Source of the DNA: Catenovulum adriaticum
GTDB taxonomy: Bacteria > Pseudomonadota > Gammaproteobacteria > Enterobacterales > Alteromonadaceae
Assembly: GCF_026725475.1 (NCBI RefSeq)
Contig: NZ_CP109967.1
Location: 62,001-126,000 of the forward strand
Reading direction: 5' to 3'
DNA: 64,000 nucleotides
Made by a program: the position numbers and the translations under genes. This document shows, piece by piece, positions 51,647 through 60,381 of this stretch. How positions within the stretch are numbered: position 1 is the stretch's first letter; each line of letters starts with the position of its first letter. Under the pieces are notes generated by a model. That model was not told the origin of the DNA. It did no database searches and was given only the letters and a program-made list of their open reading frames with translations.

Positions 51647-52723
51647 ATGCCTTTTACTAATAACCCGGCAGTGAGACTATTGATGACTCTCGCCGCTTTA
51701 GTCATTATTTTAGCGGGAATTAAAACCTCCCAGCAGTTAGTTGTGCCATTTTTGTTATCACTTTTTATTGCGATAGTCTGTCAGCCGGTCATTAATTTTT
51801 TACAGGGTTTTAAAATTCCTAAAGTGTTGGCTGTGGCTTTTGTGATTATTGTGATTTTAACCTTAGGGTTTTCACTTGCTAGTTTAGTCGGCCAATCGTT
51901 AAACAGTTTTAGCCAAGATTTACCTGAATATAAAGCCAAATTACAAGATGAAATTGGCTGGTTTACCAATCAGTTGGCCAGTTTTAATATTCATTTGAAC
52001 CGACAACAATTTGTAGAATACTTTGATCCGGGCGCGGCTATGTCTTTGGCTACCAATATGCTATCTGGTTTAGGTAACACGTTGGCAAATGCGTTTTTAA
52101 TTTTAATTACCATTGTTTTTATGTTGTTTGAAGCTGATGCCGTAACGGATAAGTTGCGCCGCGCTTGGCGTAAACCGACTCAACATATTGAGAGTGTGTA
52201 TTGCTTTTTACGCTCTGTGAATCATTATTTAGCGATTAAAACGATTATTAGCATAATAACGGGGATTTTAGCCGGTTTGCTTTGCTGGGGACTGGGGGTT
52301 GATTATTTTGTGCTTTGGGGCGTATTAGCTTTTTTGTTTAATTATATTCCTAATATTGGTTCTATTATTGCGGCAATTCCTGTGGTGTTGCTTTCCTTTA
52401 TTCAAGTAAGTCCGTTGGCTGCGGGTATTGCGGCTTTGGGTTATTTGTCAATTAATACGATTATGGGTAACTTTGTAGAGCCCAAATATATGGGAAAAGG
52501 TATGGGGCTATCTAGTTTGGTGGTATTTTTATCCTTGATATTTTGGGGTTGGTTGTTAGGAACCGTTGGTATGTTATTGTCGGTGCCATTAACTATGGTT
52601 GTTAAAATTGCGACTGAGGCTTCTGAATCGACCCGTTGGTTTGCGGTATTATTATCAAACCAGCAAGAGCTAGAATTTATGGAAGAAAAGCACCGTAAAA
52701 GCAAATCTGTTTCTGTGAGTTAA
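51647..52723 (+). CDS. AI-2E family transporter (PerM/YdiK/TqsA-like)
   Basis: A 358-aa inner-membrane protein with about seven to eight membrane segments: two at the N-terminus (10-28, 32-52), one at 62-85, then a soluble insert (about 86-145), and four to five in the second half with FNYIPNIGSIIAAIPVV and WGWLLGTVGMLLSVPLTMV, the signature of the family. Members export small molecules or act in cation homeostasis; the name from E. coli TqsA is not predictive. Core-genome position, monocistronic, with its own terminator. Confidence 0.9.
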   Translation: MPFTNNPAVRLLMTLAALVIILAGIKTSQQLVVPFLLSLFIAIVCQPVINFLQGFKIPKVLAVAFVIIVILTLGFSLASLVGQSLNSFSQDLPEYKAKLQDEIGWFTNQLASFNIHLNRQQFVEYFDPGAAMSLATNMLSGLGNTLANAFLILITIVFMLFEADAVTDKLRRAWRKPTQHIESVYCFLRSVNHYLAIKTIISIITGILAGLLCWGLGVDYFVLWGVLAFLFNYIPNIGSIIAAIPVVLLSFIQVSPLAAGIAALGYLSINTIMGNFVEPKYMGKGMGLSSLVVFLSLIFWGWLLGTVGMLLSVPLTMVVKIATEASESTRWFAVLLSNQQELEFMEEKHRKSKSVSVS

Positions 52724-52750
52724 GCCAGCTAAGCATTAGCTGCTAATAAA

Positions 52751-52778
52751 AAAGGTCGCAATTTGCGACCTTTTTTAT
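52751..52778. terminator. Bidirectional terminator
   Basis: Arms AAAGGTCGCA (52751-52760) and TGCGACCTTT (52764-52773) with short loop, A-run upstream and T-run downstream, between the convergent transporter and bamD genes. Confidence 0.88.
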
Positions 52779-52812
52779 GTGGTTAATTTTTACAAATCAC
52801 CGTGGGGTAGTT

Positions 52813-53571
52813 TTAATTAACTAATGGATTATCTGGATAATTTAGTTTTAAAACTTGATAAGTATTGTCGTATAAATCAGTTAATTCGAGTTGATCATAG
52901 CTGACTAACATCATTTCTAATGCGTTTTCTACTTGATCTGTATCCCCTAAATTTTCAAGTACATACTTAGCACGGTTAGCTGCTGCTACATAAGCGCTTC
53001 TACGCATGTAATATTCTGCTACTGCTAATTCGCTTTTGGCAATAAAGTTTTTAGTGTAGATCATCCGTTGGCGTGCATCTTTGGCGTATTGACTTTCGGG
53101 ATAATCAATCACAATTTTGTTGAAATCACTAAAAGCTTCTCTGTGTTCAGTAATATCTCGATCAAAACGTTCAATACCGACCATTTCTTGGAGGGCATTT
53201 TTAGCTGCTTTCAAGTTAGTTAGGCCACGCATATAATAGACATAATCAATGTCTGTATGAGTGGGATTTAATTTTAAAAAACGGTCAATAGAGGCAAGTG
53301 CCTGGCTGGTATTGTCGGTTTTGTAATAAGAGTAAATTAAATCAAGTTGAATTTGGTGAGAATAAGGACCAAATGGAAAACTGGCATCAAGCGCTGATAA
53401 AATTTCAGCTGCACGTACATAGTTACCCTCAATGAGTAAGTTTTTTGCTTCTAAATATTGTGATTCAACCGCAGATTGCTCGGCGACTACGACTTCGTCA
53501 GGCGCACTTGAGCAACCTGCAAGCACGGTTAAGGCCAATGAAGAGGCGATTAGGGTATGCTTAAAGTTCAA
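52813..53571 (-). CDS. bamD: Outer membrane protein assembly factor BamD
   Basis: A 252-aa lipoprotein of the Bam complex that inserts beta-barrel proteins in the outer membrane. The signal ends LAGC (Cys19). TPR-like helices follow, with FPFGPYSHQIQLDLIYSYYK, DYVYYMRGLTN and YPESQYAKDARQRM, all conserved in BamD (ComL/YfiO). Length is typical. It is divergent from rluD, as in many gammaproteobacteria, which confirms the identity. Confidence 0.96.
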   Translation of the reverse strand: MNFKHTLIASSLALTVLAGCSSAPDEVVVAEQSAVESQYLEAKNLLIEGNYVRAAEILSALDASFPFGPYSHQIQLDLIYSYYKTDNTSQALASIDRFLKLNPTHTDIDYVYYMRGLTNLKAAKNALQEMVGIERFDRDITEHREAFSDFNKIVIDYPESQYAKDARQRMIYTKNFIAKSELAVAEYYMRRSAYVAAANRAKYVLENLGDTDQVENALEMMLVSYDQLELTDLYDNTYQVLKLNYPDNPLVN

Positions 53572-53700
53572 CTTGACTCCCTCTTTTTCTAAAAAATTAT
53601 GAGTTCACCCCTATCGGGGTTACAATTAGGTTTTTGCGCATTCTAACTCAGGGTGAGCAAACTTGCACCGTTTAATCAGTAATATACCCAGAGAGCAATT

Positions 53701-54675
53701 ATGATAGAACAAATTTCATTAACTGGTACCTTGCCTGAGCATGCAATTGGTAGTCGGTTAGATCAAGCAATTTCCGAATTGTTCCCCGAATATTCACGTT
53801 CTCGGTTAAAAGAGTGGCTTTTAGCCGGACAAATTAAAGTAAATGGGACTGTTGCAACAAAACCAAGAGAAAAAGTCATTGGTGGCGAGCTGATTGAAGT
53901 AAACGCTGAACTAAAAGTTGAAGTGGAAGCGGTGGCTGAAGACATTGAGCTAGATATTGTTTATGAAGATGACGATATTATGGTGCTTAACAAGCCAGCC
54001 GGTTTGGTTGTTCATCCTGGTGCGGGCAACCGAAATGGTACTATTTTAAACGCGTTATTACATTATTATCCAGAAATTGAACAAGTTCCTAGAGCTGGCA
54101 TCGTTCATCGACTTGATAAAGACACAACTGGTTTAATGGTAGTGGCAAAAAATTTAGTAGCACAAACTTCGTTAGTGAGCCAGTTACAAGATAAAACGGT
54201 CACACGCGAATATGAAGCGCTAGTAAATGGTTGTTTAACCGCGGGTGGGGTTGCGGATTTTCCGATAGGCCGCCATCCAGATAAGCGTACCATCATGGCA
54301 GTGGTTGCTGATGGCAAACCAGCAGTAACACATTTTCGTGTAGCTGAAAAATTTAGAGCCCATACTCGGTTAAGATTGCGTTTAGAAACTGGCCGGACAC
54401 ATCAAATCAGGGTGCATATGTCGCATTTAAAACACCCGTTGGTTGGCGATATTGGTTATGGAGGCCGTGCCAGACCGCCTAAAGGCGCAGACGAAGCATT
54501 CCGTGAACAGCTGCGAGAGTTTAAAAGACAAGCGCTACATGCTGCCATTTTGGAGTTAGAACACCCAGTAACTGGTGAATGGATGCAATTTGAGGCGCCG
54601 ATACCAGAAGATATTCAGGCGATGACAGAAGCTTTGCGTTTAGATACTCAGTTAAATTCAACCAAAGACTATTAA
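53701..54675 (+). CDS. rluD: 23S rRNA pseudouridine(1911/1915/1917) synthase RluD
   Basis: A 324-aa pseudouridine synthase. The N-terminal S4 domain (about 15-80) has SRLKEWLLAGQIKVNG; the catalytic domain has VHRLDKDTTGLMVVAKN with Asp139, the same position as the catalytic Asp of E. coli RluD. LETGRTHQIRVHMSHLKHPL is the second family block. It modifies helix 69 of 23S rRNA and supports ribosome assembly. Followed by pgeF after 28 bp, the standard pair. Confidence 0.97.
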   Translation: MIEQISLTGTLPEHAIGSRLDQAISELFPEYSRSRLKEWLLAGQIKVNGTVATKPREKVIGGELIEVNAELKVEVEAVAEDIELDIVYEDDDIMVLNKPAGLVVHPGAGNRNGTILNALLHYYPEIEQVPRAGIVHRLDKDTTGLMVVAKNLVAQTSLVSQLQDKTVTREYEALVNGCLTAGGVADFPIGRHPDKRTIMAVVADGKPAVTHFRVAEKFRAHTRLRLRLETGRTHQIRVHMSHLKHPLVGDIGYGGRARPPKGADEAFREQLREFKRQALHAAILELEHPVTGEWMQFEAPIPEDIQAMTEALRLDTQLNSTKDY

Positions 54676-54703
54676 CTGAGCATTAACTTAAGGTAAATTC
54701 ATA

Positions 54704-55453
54704 GTGTTTTTTGCAAACTGGCCGGCGCCTGAGTCGGTAAAAACGATTCAAACTACACGATTTGGCGGGGTGAGTCAGCCGCCATTTAATAGCCTGAATT
54801 TAGGCACACATGTAGGGGATAATCTAGATTGCGTTAAGCAAAATCGCGCTTTAATAAATGCACCGGGCTCTATCTGTTGGTTGGAACAGGTGCATGGTCA
54901 AGAGGCTATTGAATTGCCCTCTCAAACCAATTTAGCTTATCCACCACAAGCTGATGCAGTGTATACATGTTCACCAAACCAAGTTTGTGCGGTTATGACT
55001 GCTGATTGTTTACCCGTCCTATTAACTGACTCTGAAGCTCGTTTTGTTGCGGCTGTTCATTGTGGTTGGCGTGGTTTAGCTTCAGGCATTTTAACTAAAA
55101 CTTTAACGACTATCATTTCAAAAACAAAATCGCCGTTAACTCAAATCATCGCTTGGTTAGGACCAGCTATTGGCCCTTTAAAATTTGAGGTCGGTGATGA
55201 GGTTAGACAATGTTTTATTGAAAAAAATTTAGCTTATCAAAACTGCTTTATTCAATCGAGTGCGCTTAAACCCCATCATAAATGGCTTGCCAATATTTAT
55301 AAACTGGCAGAAATAGAATTAAATCAGCTAGGTGTTATCCAAATTTATTCGGATTATGAGTGTACAATGAATCAACCTGAGGATTATTTTTCGTACCGCC
55401 GAGACGGTCAAACTGGACGTCAAGCAAGCTTAATTTGGCTACAAGATAACTAA
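54704..55453 (+). CDS. pgeF: Peptidoglycan editing factor PgeF (YfiH, DUF152)
   Basis: A 249-aa copper-oxidase-like (polyphenol oxidase-fold) protein starting at GTG. The family signature AAVHCGWRGLASG and the TADCLPVLLTD region carry the conserved His and Cys residues; SYRRDG is near the C-terminus. E. coli YfiH removes wrongly incorporated amino acids (Ser for Ala) from peptidoglycan precursors. Downstream of rluD, as usual; clpB, often next, is absent here, replaced by a 2H phosphoesterase-like gene. Confidence 0.93.
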   Translation: MFFANWPAPESVKTIQTTRFGGVSQPPFNSLNLGTHVGDNLDCVKQNRALINAPGSICWLEQVHGQEAIELPSQTNLAYPPQADAVYTCSPNQVCAVMTADCLPVLLTDSEARFVAAVHCGWRGLASGILTKTLTTIISKTKSPLTQIIAWLGPAIGPLKFEVGDEVRQCFIEKNLAYQNCFIQSSALKPHHKWLANIYKLAEIELNQLGVIQIYSDYECTMNQPEDYFSYRRDGQTGRQASLIWLQDN

Positions 55454-55509
55454 CGTGTGTTTTTTAATTTTAAAGAGAGATATTTAATCGTATTTACCAA
55501 GGTAAAGGA

Positions 55510-56199
55510 ATGCTTAAAAAAATTTATGATGATATGTGGGATGAGTCGTATCAAAAAATAATGGCAGGACAATATCAAACAGATCCACTGATTAACGACC
55601 CAAGCGATACACGAAGAGGGGTGACAGCCTTAGCTTATTTGCAAAATAATAACAGGGAAGTGAGCTTAAATATAAATCGATTTTTATCGCAATTACAAAA
55701 CATTGAACCTAAGCAATATTACTACCCTGAAAATGAATTACATCTCACTATTTTATCTATTATAAGCTGTATATCTGGCTTAAAACTCAGTGAACTCAAT
55801 ACAGCGTTATATCTAGAAATTTTTAATCAATGCATGACAAAAGTTAAACCGATAGAGATTCAATTTAAAGGTGTAACAGCTTCACCTTCTTGCATTTTAA
55901 TTCAGGGTTTTCCAGTTGGTGATGGTTTAATTGATCTGAGACACGAGCTTAGACAAAAGTATAAAGCATCGGCCGTGCATACCAGTATTGATAGCCGATA
56001 TGCCCTTTCTACTGCTCATCTCACCGTTGTTCGATTTTGTTCGGCGTTAAAAAATAAACAGTCAATGATGCATTTGTTAGCGCAATACAAAAATTATGAC
56101 TTTGGCCAAGTGTGTTTTAATGAGTTTGAATTAGTTTTTAACAATTGGTATCAAAACTTATCGGCAACAAAAGGGTTAGGCCGCCACAATGTGCGGTAA
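55510..56199 (+). CDS. 2H phosphoesterase-like protein
   Basis: A 229-aa protein with two HxT motifs, HLTILSI (near residue 78) and HLTVVRF (near 177), the hallmark of the 2H phosphoesterase superfamily (2'-5' RNA ligase/cyclic phosphodiesterase fold). The N-terminus includes DPSDTRRGVTALAYL. Relatives act on cyclic phosphates of nucleotides or RNA ends; the substrate is unknown. It stands after pgeF, 56 bp away, GGTAAAGGA preceding the start. A decayed partial copy of its 3' end lies 550 bp downstream (56750-56905). Confidence 0.7.
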   Translation: MLKKIYDDMWDESYQKIMAGQYQTDPLINDPSDTRRGVTALAYLQNNNREVSLNINRFLSQLQNIEPKQYYYPENELHLTILSIISCISGLKLSELNTALYLEIFNQCMTKVKPIEIQFKGVTASPSCILIQGFPVGDGLIDLRHELRQKYKASAVHTSIDSRYALSTAHLTVVRFCSALKNKQSMMHLLAQYKNYDFGQVCFNEFELVFNNWYQNLSATKGLGRHNVR

Positions 56200-56424
56200 A
56201 AAATAAGATTAACACGCCCTAATAATAAAGAACGAGTCTGTAAATCTATTCCACGATAATAAGCATGCCTGAATGTTGTAAAAATTTATTGAGCTTTCTC
56301 CCTTAAGTTGGTATTTTTTTAGCCTAACCGATTTGATAAACGTAGAAGAAAACTCAATGAGTGTCAATCGCATGTTGTCGGATTGGTTTACCGCTAGGCT
56401 CAAAAAGCTAGCTGAAAATGTGGT

Positions 56425-56604
56425 CTATGTTTTTGGATCGGCTTGTCGTTTTAAAATTTGCTCTTTTATTTTTTCAGCTTCAGCGGTGATCATTGAGTAA
56501 GATTTTATATCGCCTCTACGCTGAGCATGCATAGCTTCTTCAAGTTTACTTTCATAAAGTTTGTTCAATTTTTTAACTGGATCTTTCTTAAATATCGAAA
56601 ACAT
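56425..56604 (-). CDS. Small protein, DUF6435-like (59 aa)
   Basis: The frame from ATG 56604 to TAG 56425 encodes MFSIFKKDPVKKLNKLYESK, then LEEAMHAQRRGDIKSYSMIT and AEAEKIKEQILKRQADPKT. This charged, all-helical 59-aa sequence fits the conserved small proteins of the DUF6435 type common in marine gammaproteobacteria. Function is unknown. It falls below the usual 60-aa cut-off but codon use and family resemblance support a real gene. It lies in the gap between the 2H phosphoesterase gene and its remnant. Confidence 0.8.
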   Translation of the reverse strand: MFSIFKKDPVKKLNKLYESKLEEAMHAQRRGDIKSYSMITAEAEKIKEQILKRQADPKT

Positions 56605-56749
56605 ATTGATTAGCCTTTAATTTAATATATAAGTCTATACGTTACGTAATCTGTTTCGGTTTAAAATAATTTATTCAATGTAAATAAAAACATAACAAGA
56701 GCGTATGGCGTTAACCACTATCAGTAAAGTATCGCGTCTTACGTAATGT

Positions 56750-56905
56750 GCGCAGATAATACAAACATTATGACTTTGGCTGCGTATGCCTTAATGAGTT
56801 TTGATTGGTTTTTAACAATTGGTTTTTAACAATTGATATTAAAACTTATCGGTAACAAAATGGTTAGGTCGTTACACTGTTCGATAAAAAAGTGCGGTAA
56901 AAAAG
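56750..56905 (+). pseudogene. Decayed duplicate of the 3' end of the 2H phosphoesterase gene
   Basis: Segments match 56080-56206 in order: GCGCA..ATACAAA.ATTATGAC, ACTTTGGC, TTAATGAGTTTGA-like, TTTTTAACAATTGGT, AAAACTTATCGG.AACAAAA, GGTTAGG, and GTGCGGTAAAAAA at the end. Substitutions and small indels, including a local 14-bp tandem repeat (GGTTTTTAACAATT), have destroyed the frame. It is an old tandem duplication of the gene's end. Confidence 0.8.
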
Positions 56906-56940
56906 AACGCAATAGGCTAATAATAGCTTAAAGCGTTCTT
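56899..56940 (-). terminator. Terminator of the upp-uraA operon
   Basis: Arms AAGAACGC (56903-56910) and GCGTTCTT (56933-56940) with additional TAGGCTA/TAGCTTA pairing inside; on the minus strand a T-run (complement of AAAAAA, 56899-56904) follows. Confidence 0.78.
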
Positions 56941-56959
56941 ATGTTATGTCATAGCAGAT

Positions 56960-58195
56960 TTAAGTACTTTTGGTCGGTTTAGCTGGTGGTAAAAACCAAT
57001 TTAACATGATGCCGACAATGGCACATAAACTAACACCTTGTAAGCTAAATGCAGTACTACCAAATTGCATTCCGCCAATCCCAAATACTAGAATTAACGC
57101 AATGATGCTTAAGTTACGCGGCGCTGTTAAATCAATTTTAGCTTTTGCGAGCGTGTTTAGGCCCACCACCGCGATTGAGCCAAATAATAAAGTCATAATG
57201 CCGCCCATAACTGGCGTTGGAATCGTTTGTAGTAATGCCCCCATTTTACCTATAAAGGCTAATACCACCGCAAATACCGCAGCCCATACCATTACCTTAG
57301 GATTAAAATTACGGGTAAGCATAACAGCCCCTGTTACTTCTGAATAAGTCGTATTAGGTGGGCCGCCTAATGAAGACGCAAATGAAGTCGCAATGCCATC
57401 TCCTAACAATGTTCGGTGTAACCCCGGCTTTTTAAGAAAATCTTTTCCGGCTACTTGGCTAATTGCCATCATATCGCCAATATGTTCAATTGCTGGGGCA
57501 ATAGCGACAGGGATCATAAATAAAATAGCTTGCCATTTAAATTCAGGAAAAATAAAGTTAGGAGCGGCAATGATGTTGGCATTTTTTACCTGACTAAAAT
57601 CAATTAAGCCGAGTGTAAGCGCTAAAACATAACCAGCGAGAATACCGGATAAAATGGGCAATAAACGTAACATGCCTTTTGCCCAAACGGCGACCACCAG
57701 AGTGACTGCAAGTGATGTCATCGCTAATAAAATAGCCTGATCTTGAGCCATTAGTACAGCTGAACCATCACCGGTTTTTCCTAGCGCCATATTAACGGCA
57801 ACGGGCGATAAAGCTAAACCAATTACCATAATAATTGGCCCAACGACGACAGGTGGTAAAATTTTATGAAGGATCTCTGCCCCTTTTAACTTAACCAAGG
57901 CGCTGAGCACAATATAGGTTAAACCCGCACAAAGTAAGCCGCCCATGGTAGCTTGAACACCGTAAATTTCTTTACAAGCGATAATAGGGGCGATAAACGC
58001 AAATGACGAGGCCACAAAGACTGGCACTTGGTTTTTAGTCACAAAGTGAAAAATTAATGTGCCGGCACCGGCAGTAAATAGTGCGACGTTGGCATCTAGC
58101 CCGGTAAGCAATGGCACTAAAACCAAGGCACCAAATGCGACAAACAGCATTTGAGCACCGGTTATAATATTTTTAGGTGAAAAATAGCCTGTCAT
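56960..58195 (-). CDS. uraA: Uracil permease (UraA, NCS2 family)
   Basis: A 411-aa uracil/proton symporter of the nucleobase-ascorbate transporter family with about 14 membrane segments. Conserved substrate-site blocks are AIEHIGDMMAIS (Glu) and GGPPNTTYSEVTGAVMLT, the NCS2 signature. Its ATG overlaps the upp stop codon by one base (TAATG), so translation is coupled. Together they salvage uracil. Confidence 0.95.
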   Translation of the reverse strand: MTGYFSPKNIITGAQMLFVAFGALVLVPLLTGLDANVALFTAGAGTLIFHFVTKNQVPVFVASSFAFIAPIIACKEIYGVQATMGGLLCAGLTYIVLSALVKLKGAEILHKILPPVVVGPIIMVIGLALSPVAVNMALGKTGDGSAVLMAQDQAILLAMTSLAVTLVVAVWAKGMLRLLPILSGILAGYVLALTLGLIDFSQVKNANIIAAPNFIFPEFKWQAILFMIPVAIAPAIEHIGDMMAISQVAGKDFLKKPGLHRTLLGDGIATSFASSLGGPPNTTYSEVTGAVMLTRNFNPKVMVWAAVFAVVLAFIGKMGALLQTIPTPVMGGIMTLLFGSIAVVGLNTLAKAKIDLTAPRNLSIIALILVFGIGGMQFGSTAFSLQGVSLCAIVGIMLNWFLPPAKPTKST

Positions 58196-58824
58196 TAAAA
58201 TGTACCAAATATCTTATCACCGGCGTCTCCTAAACCCGGAATAATGTAGCCGTTTTCATCTAAACGGTTGTCGAGCGCTGCAGTGAAAATTTCAATATCG
58301 GGGTGAGCAGCTAAGGTTTTTTCAACTCCCTCTGGTGCGGCTACCAATACGATAACTTTAATTTGCTGGCAGCCCGCTTTTTTTAGCATATCGATAGTGG
58401 CTATCATTGAACCACCAGTGGCAAGCATAGGGTCAATTACTAAACTGATACGTTCATCAATTTTACCAACCAGTTTTTCAAAGTAAGGTACTGGTTCGAG
58501 AGTTTCTTCATTTCGTTGTAAGCCGACCACACTCACTTTAGCTGCTGGAATTAACTGAGTGACCCCTTCCATCATACCCAGTCCAGCTCTTAAAATTGGC
58601 ACAACAGTAATTTTTTTTCCTTTAATATGTTCAACTTCTAACTGGCTGCCATCCCAAGCGGTTATAGAATTGTTTTCTAGTGGTAATTCTTTAGTGGCTT
58701 CATAGGTTAATAAAGCGCCAACTTCAGATGCAAGTTCACGAAAACTTTTAGTGCTAATACCCTGCGCTCGCATTAAGCCTAATTTATGTTGAATTAATGG
58801 GTGTTTAATTACTTTGATGGTCAT
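58195..58824 (-). CDS. upp: Uracil phosphoribosyltransferase
   Basis: A 209-aa enzyme converting uracil and PRPP to UMP. The PRPP-binding loop is VIDPMLATGGSM (Asp near 131), with VPILRAGLGMMEG and the C-terminal GDAGDKIFGT block. Length equals E. coli Upp. First gene of the upp-uraA operon. Confidence 0.97.
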   Translation of the reverse strand: MTIKVIKHPLIQHKLGLMRAQGISTKSFRELASEVGALLTYEATKELPLENNSITAWDGSQLEVEHIKGKKITVVPILRAGLGMMEGVTQLIPAAKVSVVGLQRNEETLEPVPYFEKLVGKIDERISLVIDPMLATGGSMIATIDMLKKAGCQQIKVIVLVAAPEGVEKTLAAHPDIEIFTAALDNRLDENGYIIPGLGDAGDKIFGTF

Positions 58825-59015
58825 ATGGCATTTTTACTTAAATAAATTGTATCGAAATTATACCTCAAGTTATCCCAAGCTAGAAATAATCTATTTAGCG
58901 AATTGATTATTTTTATTTTAAACGCTCGATTAAAAAATTGTTTTTGGATCAGCTAAAGAAAACACGATTAATAACTGTTATCTTATCGATAAATTTCTAC
59001 TTAAGAGACAAATTT

Positions 59016-59411
59016 ATGCCTGCTTCACTTACGCCACAACGCATTGCTGAAATTGAAAAATTTAATTTAGAACAGAGACTAAAATATACCCTCAAAGAAA
59101 TTATTAAAAACGATGAGATATGGATATTAACCGACGAAGCGGGCTGTATGATGCTGACCGTGGAAGATGAAGATGGCATTCCTATTTGGCCTAACGAGCT
59201 GTTTGCTAAAAGCTGGGCGGTAGATGAATGGCAAGCCTGTATAGCGACACCGATAAAGCTTGATAAATGGCTTAAAGATTGGACACCTGGTATGTTAGAT
59301 GATGATTTAGCTGTGGTCGTATTTCCAAAGCAAGATGAACAAAGCTTGTTATTGTTTGCAGATGAATTTGATTTTGAATTAAAGCAACAGGGTAAAAAAG
59401 CAATCAAGTAG
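59016..59411 (+). CDS. DUF2750 family protein
   Basis: A 131-aa cytoplasmic protein. Family blocks are EQRLKYTLKEIIKNDEIWIL and the acidic LPxWP-like region (IPIWPNELFAKSWA), then DEWQACIATPIKLDKWL. The function of DUF2750 is unknown. I start at the ATG at 59016, after AAGAGA; an earlier non-ATG start would add 26 unconserved residues. Convergent with the dapD operon. Confidence 0.85.
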   Translation: MPASLTPQRIAEIEKFNLEQRLKYTLKEIIKNDEIWILTDEAGCMMLTVEDEDGIPIWPNELFAKSWAVDEWQACIATPIKLDKWLKDWTPGMLDDDLAVVVFPKQDEQSLLLFADEFDFELKQQGKKAIK

Positions 59412-59470
59412 GCATAAATATGTATATGGAGGCTTAACGCTTTTTACTCAATGACGCAAAAACGGTATAA

Positions 59471-59510
59471 AAAAACGACGATGAGATTGAATATGCTCAT
59501 CGTCGTTTTT
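59471..59510. terminator. Bidirectional terminator
   Basis: Perfect 15-bp arms AAAAACGACGATGAG (59471-59485) and CTCATCGTCGTTTTT (59496-59510) around a 10-nt loop, with A/T runs on both sides, between the convergent DUF2750 and dapD genes. Confidence 0.93.
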
Positions 59511-59546
59511 AAATCATATTTAACGCATTATATTAGTCGATGTTAA

Positions 59547-60371
59547 TTAATCGATACTACGTAATAACTCGTTAATACCGACTTTAGAGCGGGTTTTTTC
59601 GTCTACTTTTTTAACAATTACAGCTGCATATAAGCTGTAAGTACCGCATTTTGATGGTAATGAACCAGATACCACTACTGAACCTGCTGGTACTCGGCCA
59701 TAATGTACTTCGCCAGTTTCACGGTCGAATATTTTAGTGCTTTGGCCAATGTAAACACCCATTGAAATAACTGAGCCTTCTTCAACCACGACCCCTTCAA
59801 CAATTTCTGAACGAGCGCCGATAAAACAGTTGTCTTCAATAATAGTTGGATTAGCTTGTAATGGTTCTAAAACACCACCAATACCAACGCCACCAGATAA
59901 GTGAACATTTTTACCAATTTGAGCACATGAACCAACGGTTGCCCAAGTATCAACCATTGAGCCTTCATCAACAAATGCGCCAATGTTAACGTAAGACGGC
60001 ATTAATACCGTATTTTTAGCAATGAATGAACCTTTACGAACTGCAGCGGGTGGTACAACACGTACGCTATCAGCTTTAAATTGCTCAGCAGTATAGTTTG
60101 CATATTTCATATCTACTTTGTCGTAGTATTGTGTTTCGCCGCCAGCAATAGGCGCGTTGTCACGGATACGGAACGAAAGCAATACTGCTTTTTTCAACCA
60201 TTGGTGAACAACCCACTCACCAGAAATTTTTTCAGCAACGCGTGCTTTACCGCTATCGATTAATTCGATTGCTTCTTCAACTGCGCTTTTTACTTCGCTA
60301 GTAACAGTTGCTGGAGTAATATCAGCACGATTTTCAAACGCGCTTTCAATGATAGTTTTAATATCAGACAT
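59547..60371 (-). CDS. dapD: Tetrahydrodipicolinate N-succinyltransferase DapD
   Basis: A 274-aa hexapeptide-repeat acyltransferase of lysine and diaminopimelate synthesis. VVPPAAVRKGSFIAKNTVLM, then GAFVDEGSMVDTWATVGSC and left-handed beta-helix repeats through VVSGSLPSK; length matches E. coli DapD. It is last in map-glnD-dapD, 10 bp after glnD, the conserved gammaproteobacterial order. Confidence 0.97.
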   Translation of the reverse strand: MSDIKTIIESAFENRADITPATVTSEVKSAVEEAIELIDSGKARVAEKISGEWVVHQWLKKAVLLSFRIRDNAPIAGGETQYYDKVDMKYANYTAEQFKADSVRVVPPAAVRKGSFIAKNTVLMPSYVNIGAFVDEGSMVDTWATVGSCAQIGKNVHLSGGVGIGGVLEPLQANPTIIEDNCFIGARSEIVEGVVVEEGSVISMGVYIGQSTKIFDRETGEVHYGRVPAGSVVVSGSLPSKCGTYSLYAAVIVKKVDEKTRSKVGINELLRSID

Positions 60372-60381
60372 AAGTTATCTC

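Larger units (their letters stand above)
56605..56959. other. Intergenic region with decayed gene copy and terminator
   Basis: Apart from the promoter of the small gene, this stretch contains the remnant of the 2H phosphoesterase 3' end (56750-56905) and the uraA terminator (56899-56940). No intact gene is seen. Confidence 0.65.

Noticed and set aside
58997..59407. 136-aa minus-strand frame antisense to the DUF2750 gene
   Set aside because: It is Ser/Ser-rich shadow translation; the plus-strand gene has the conserved family blocks.
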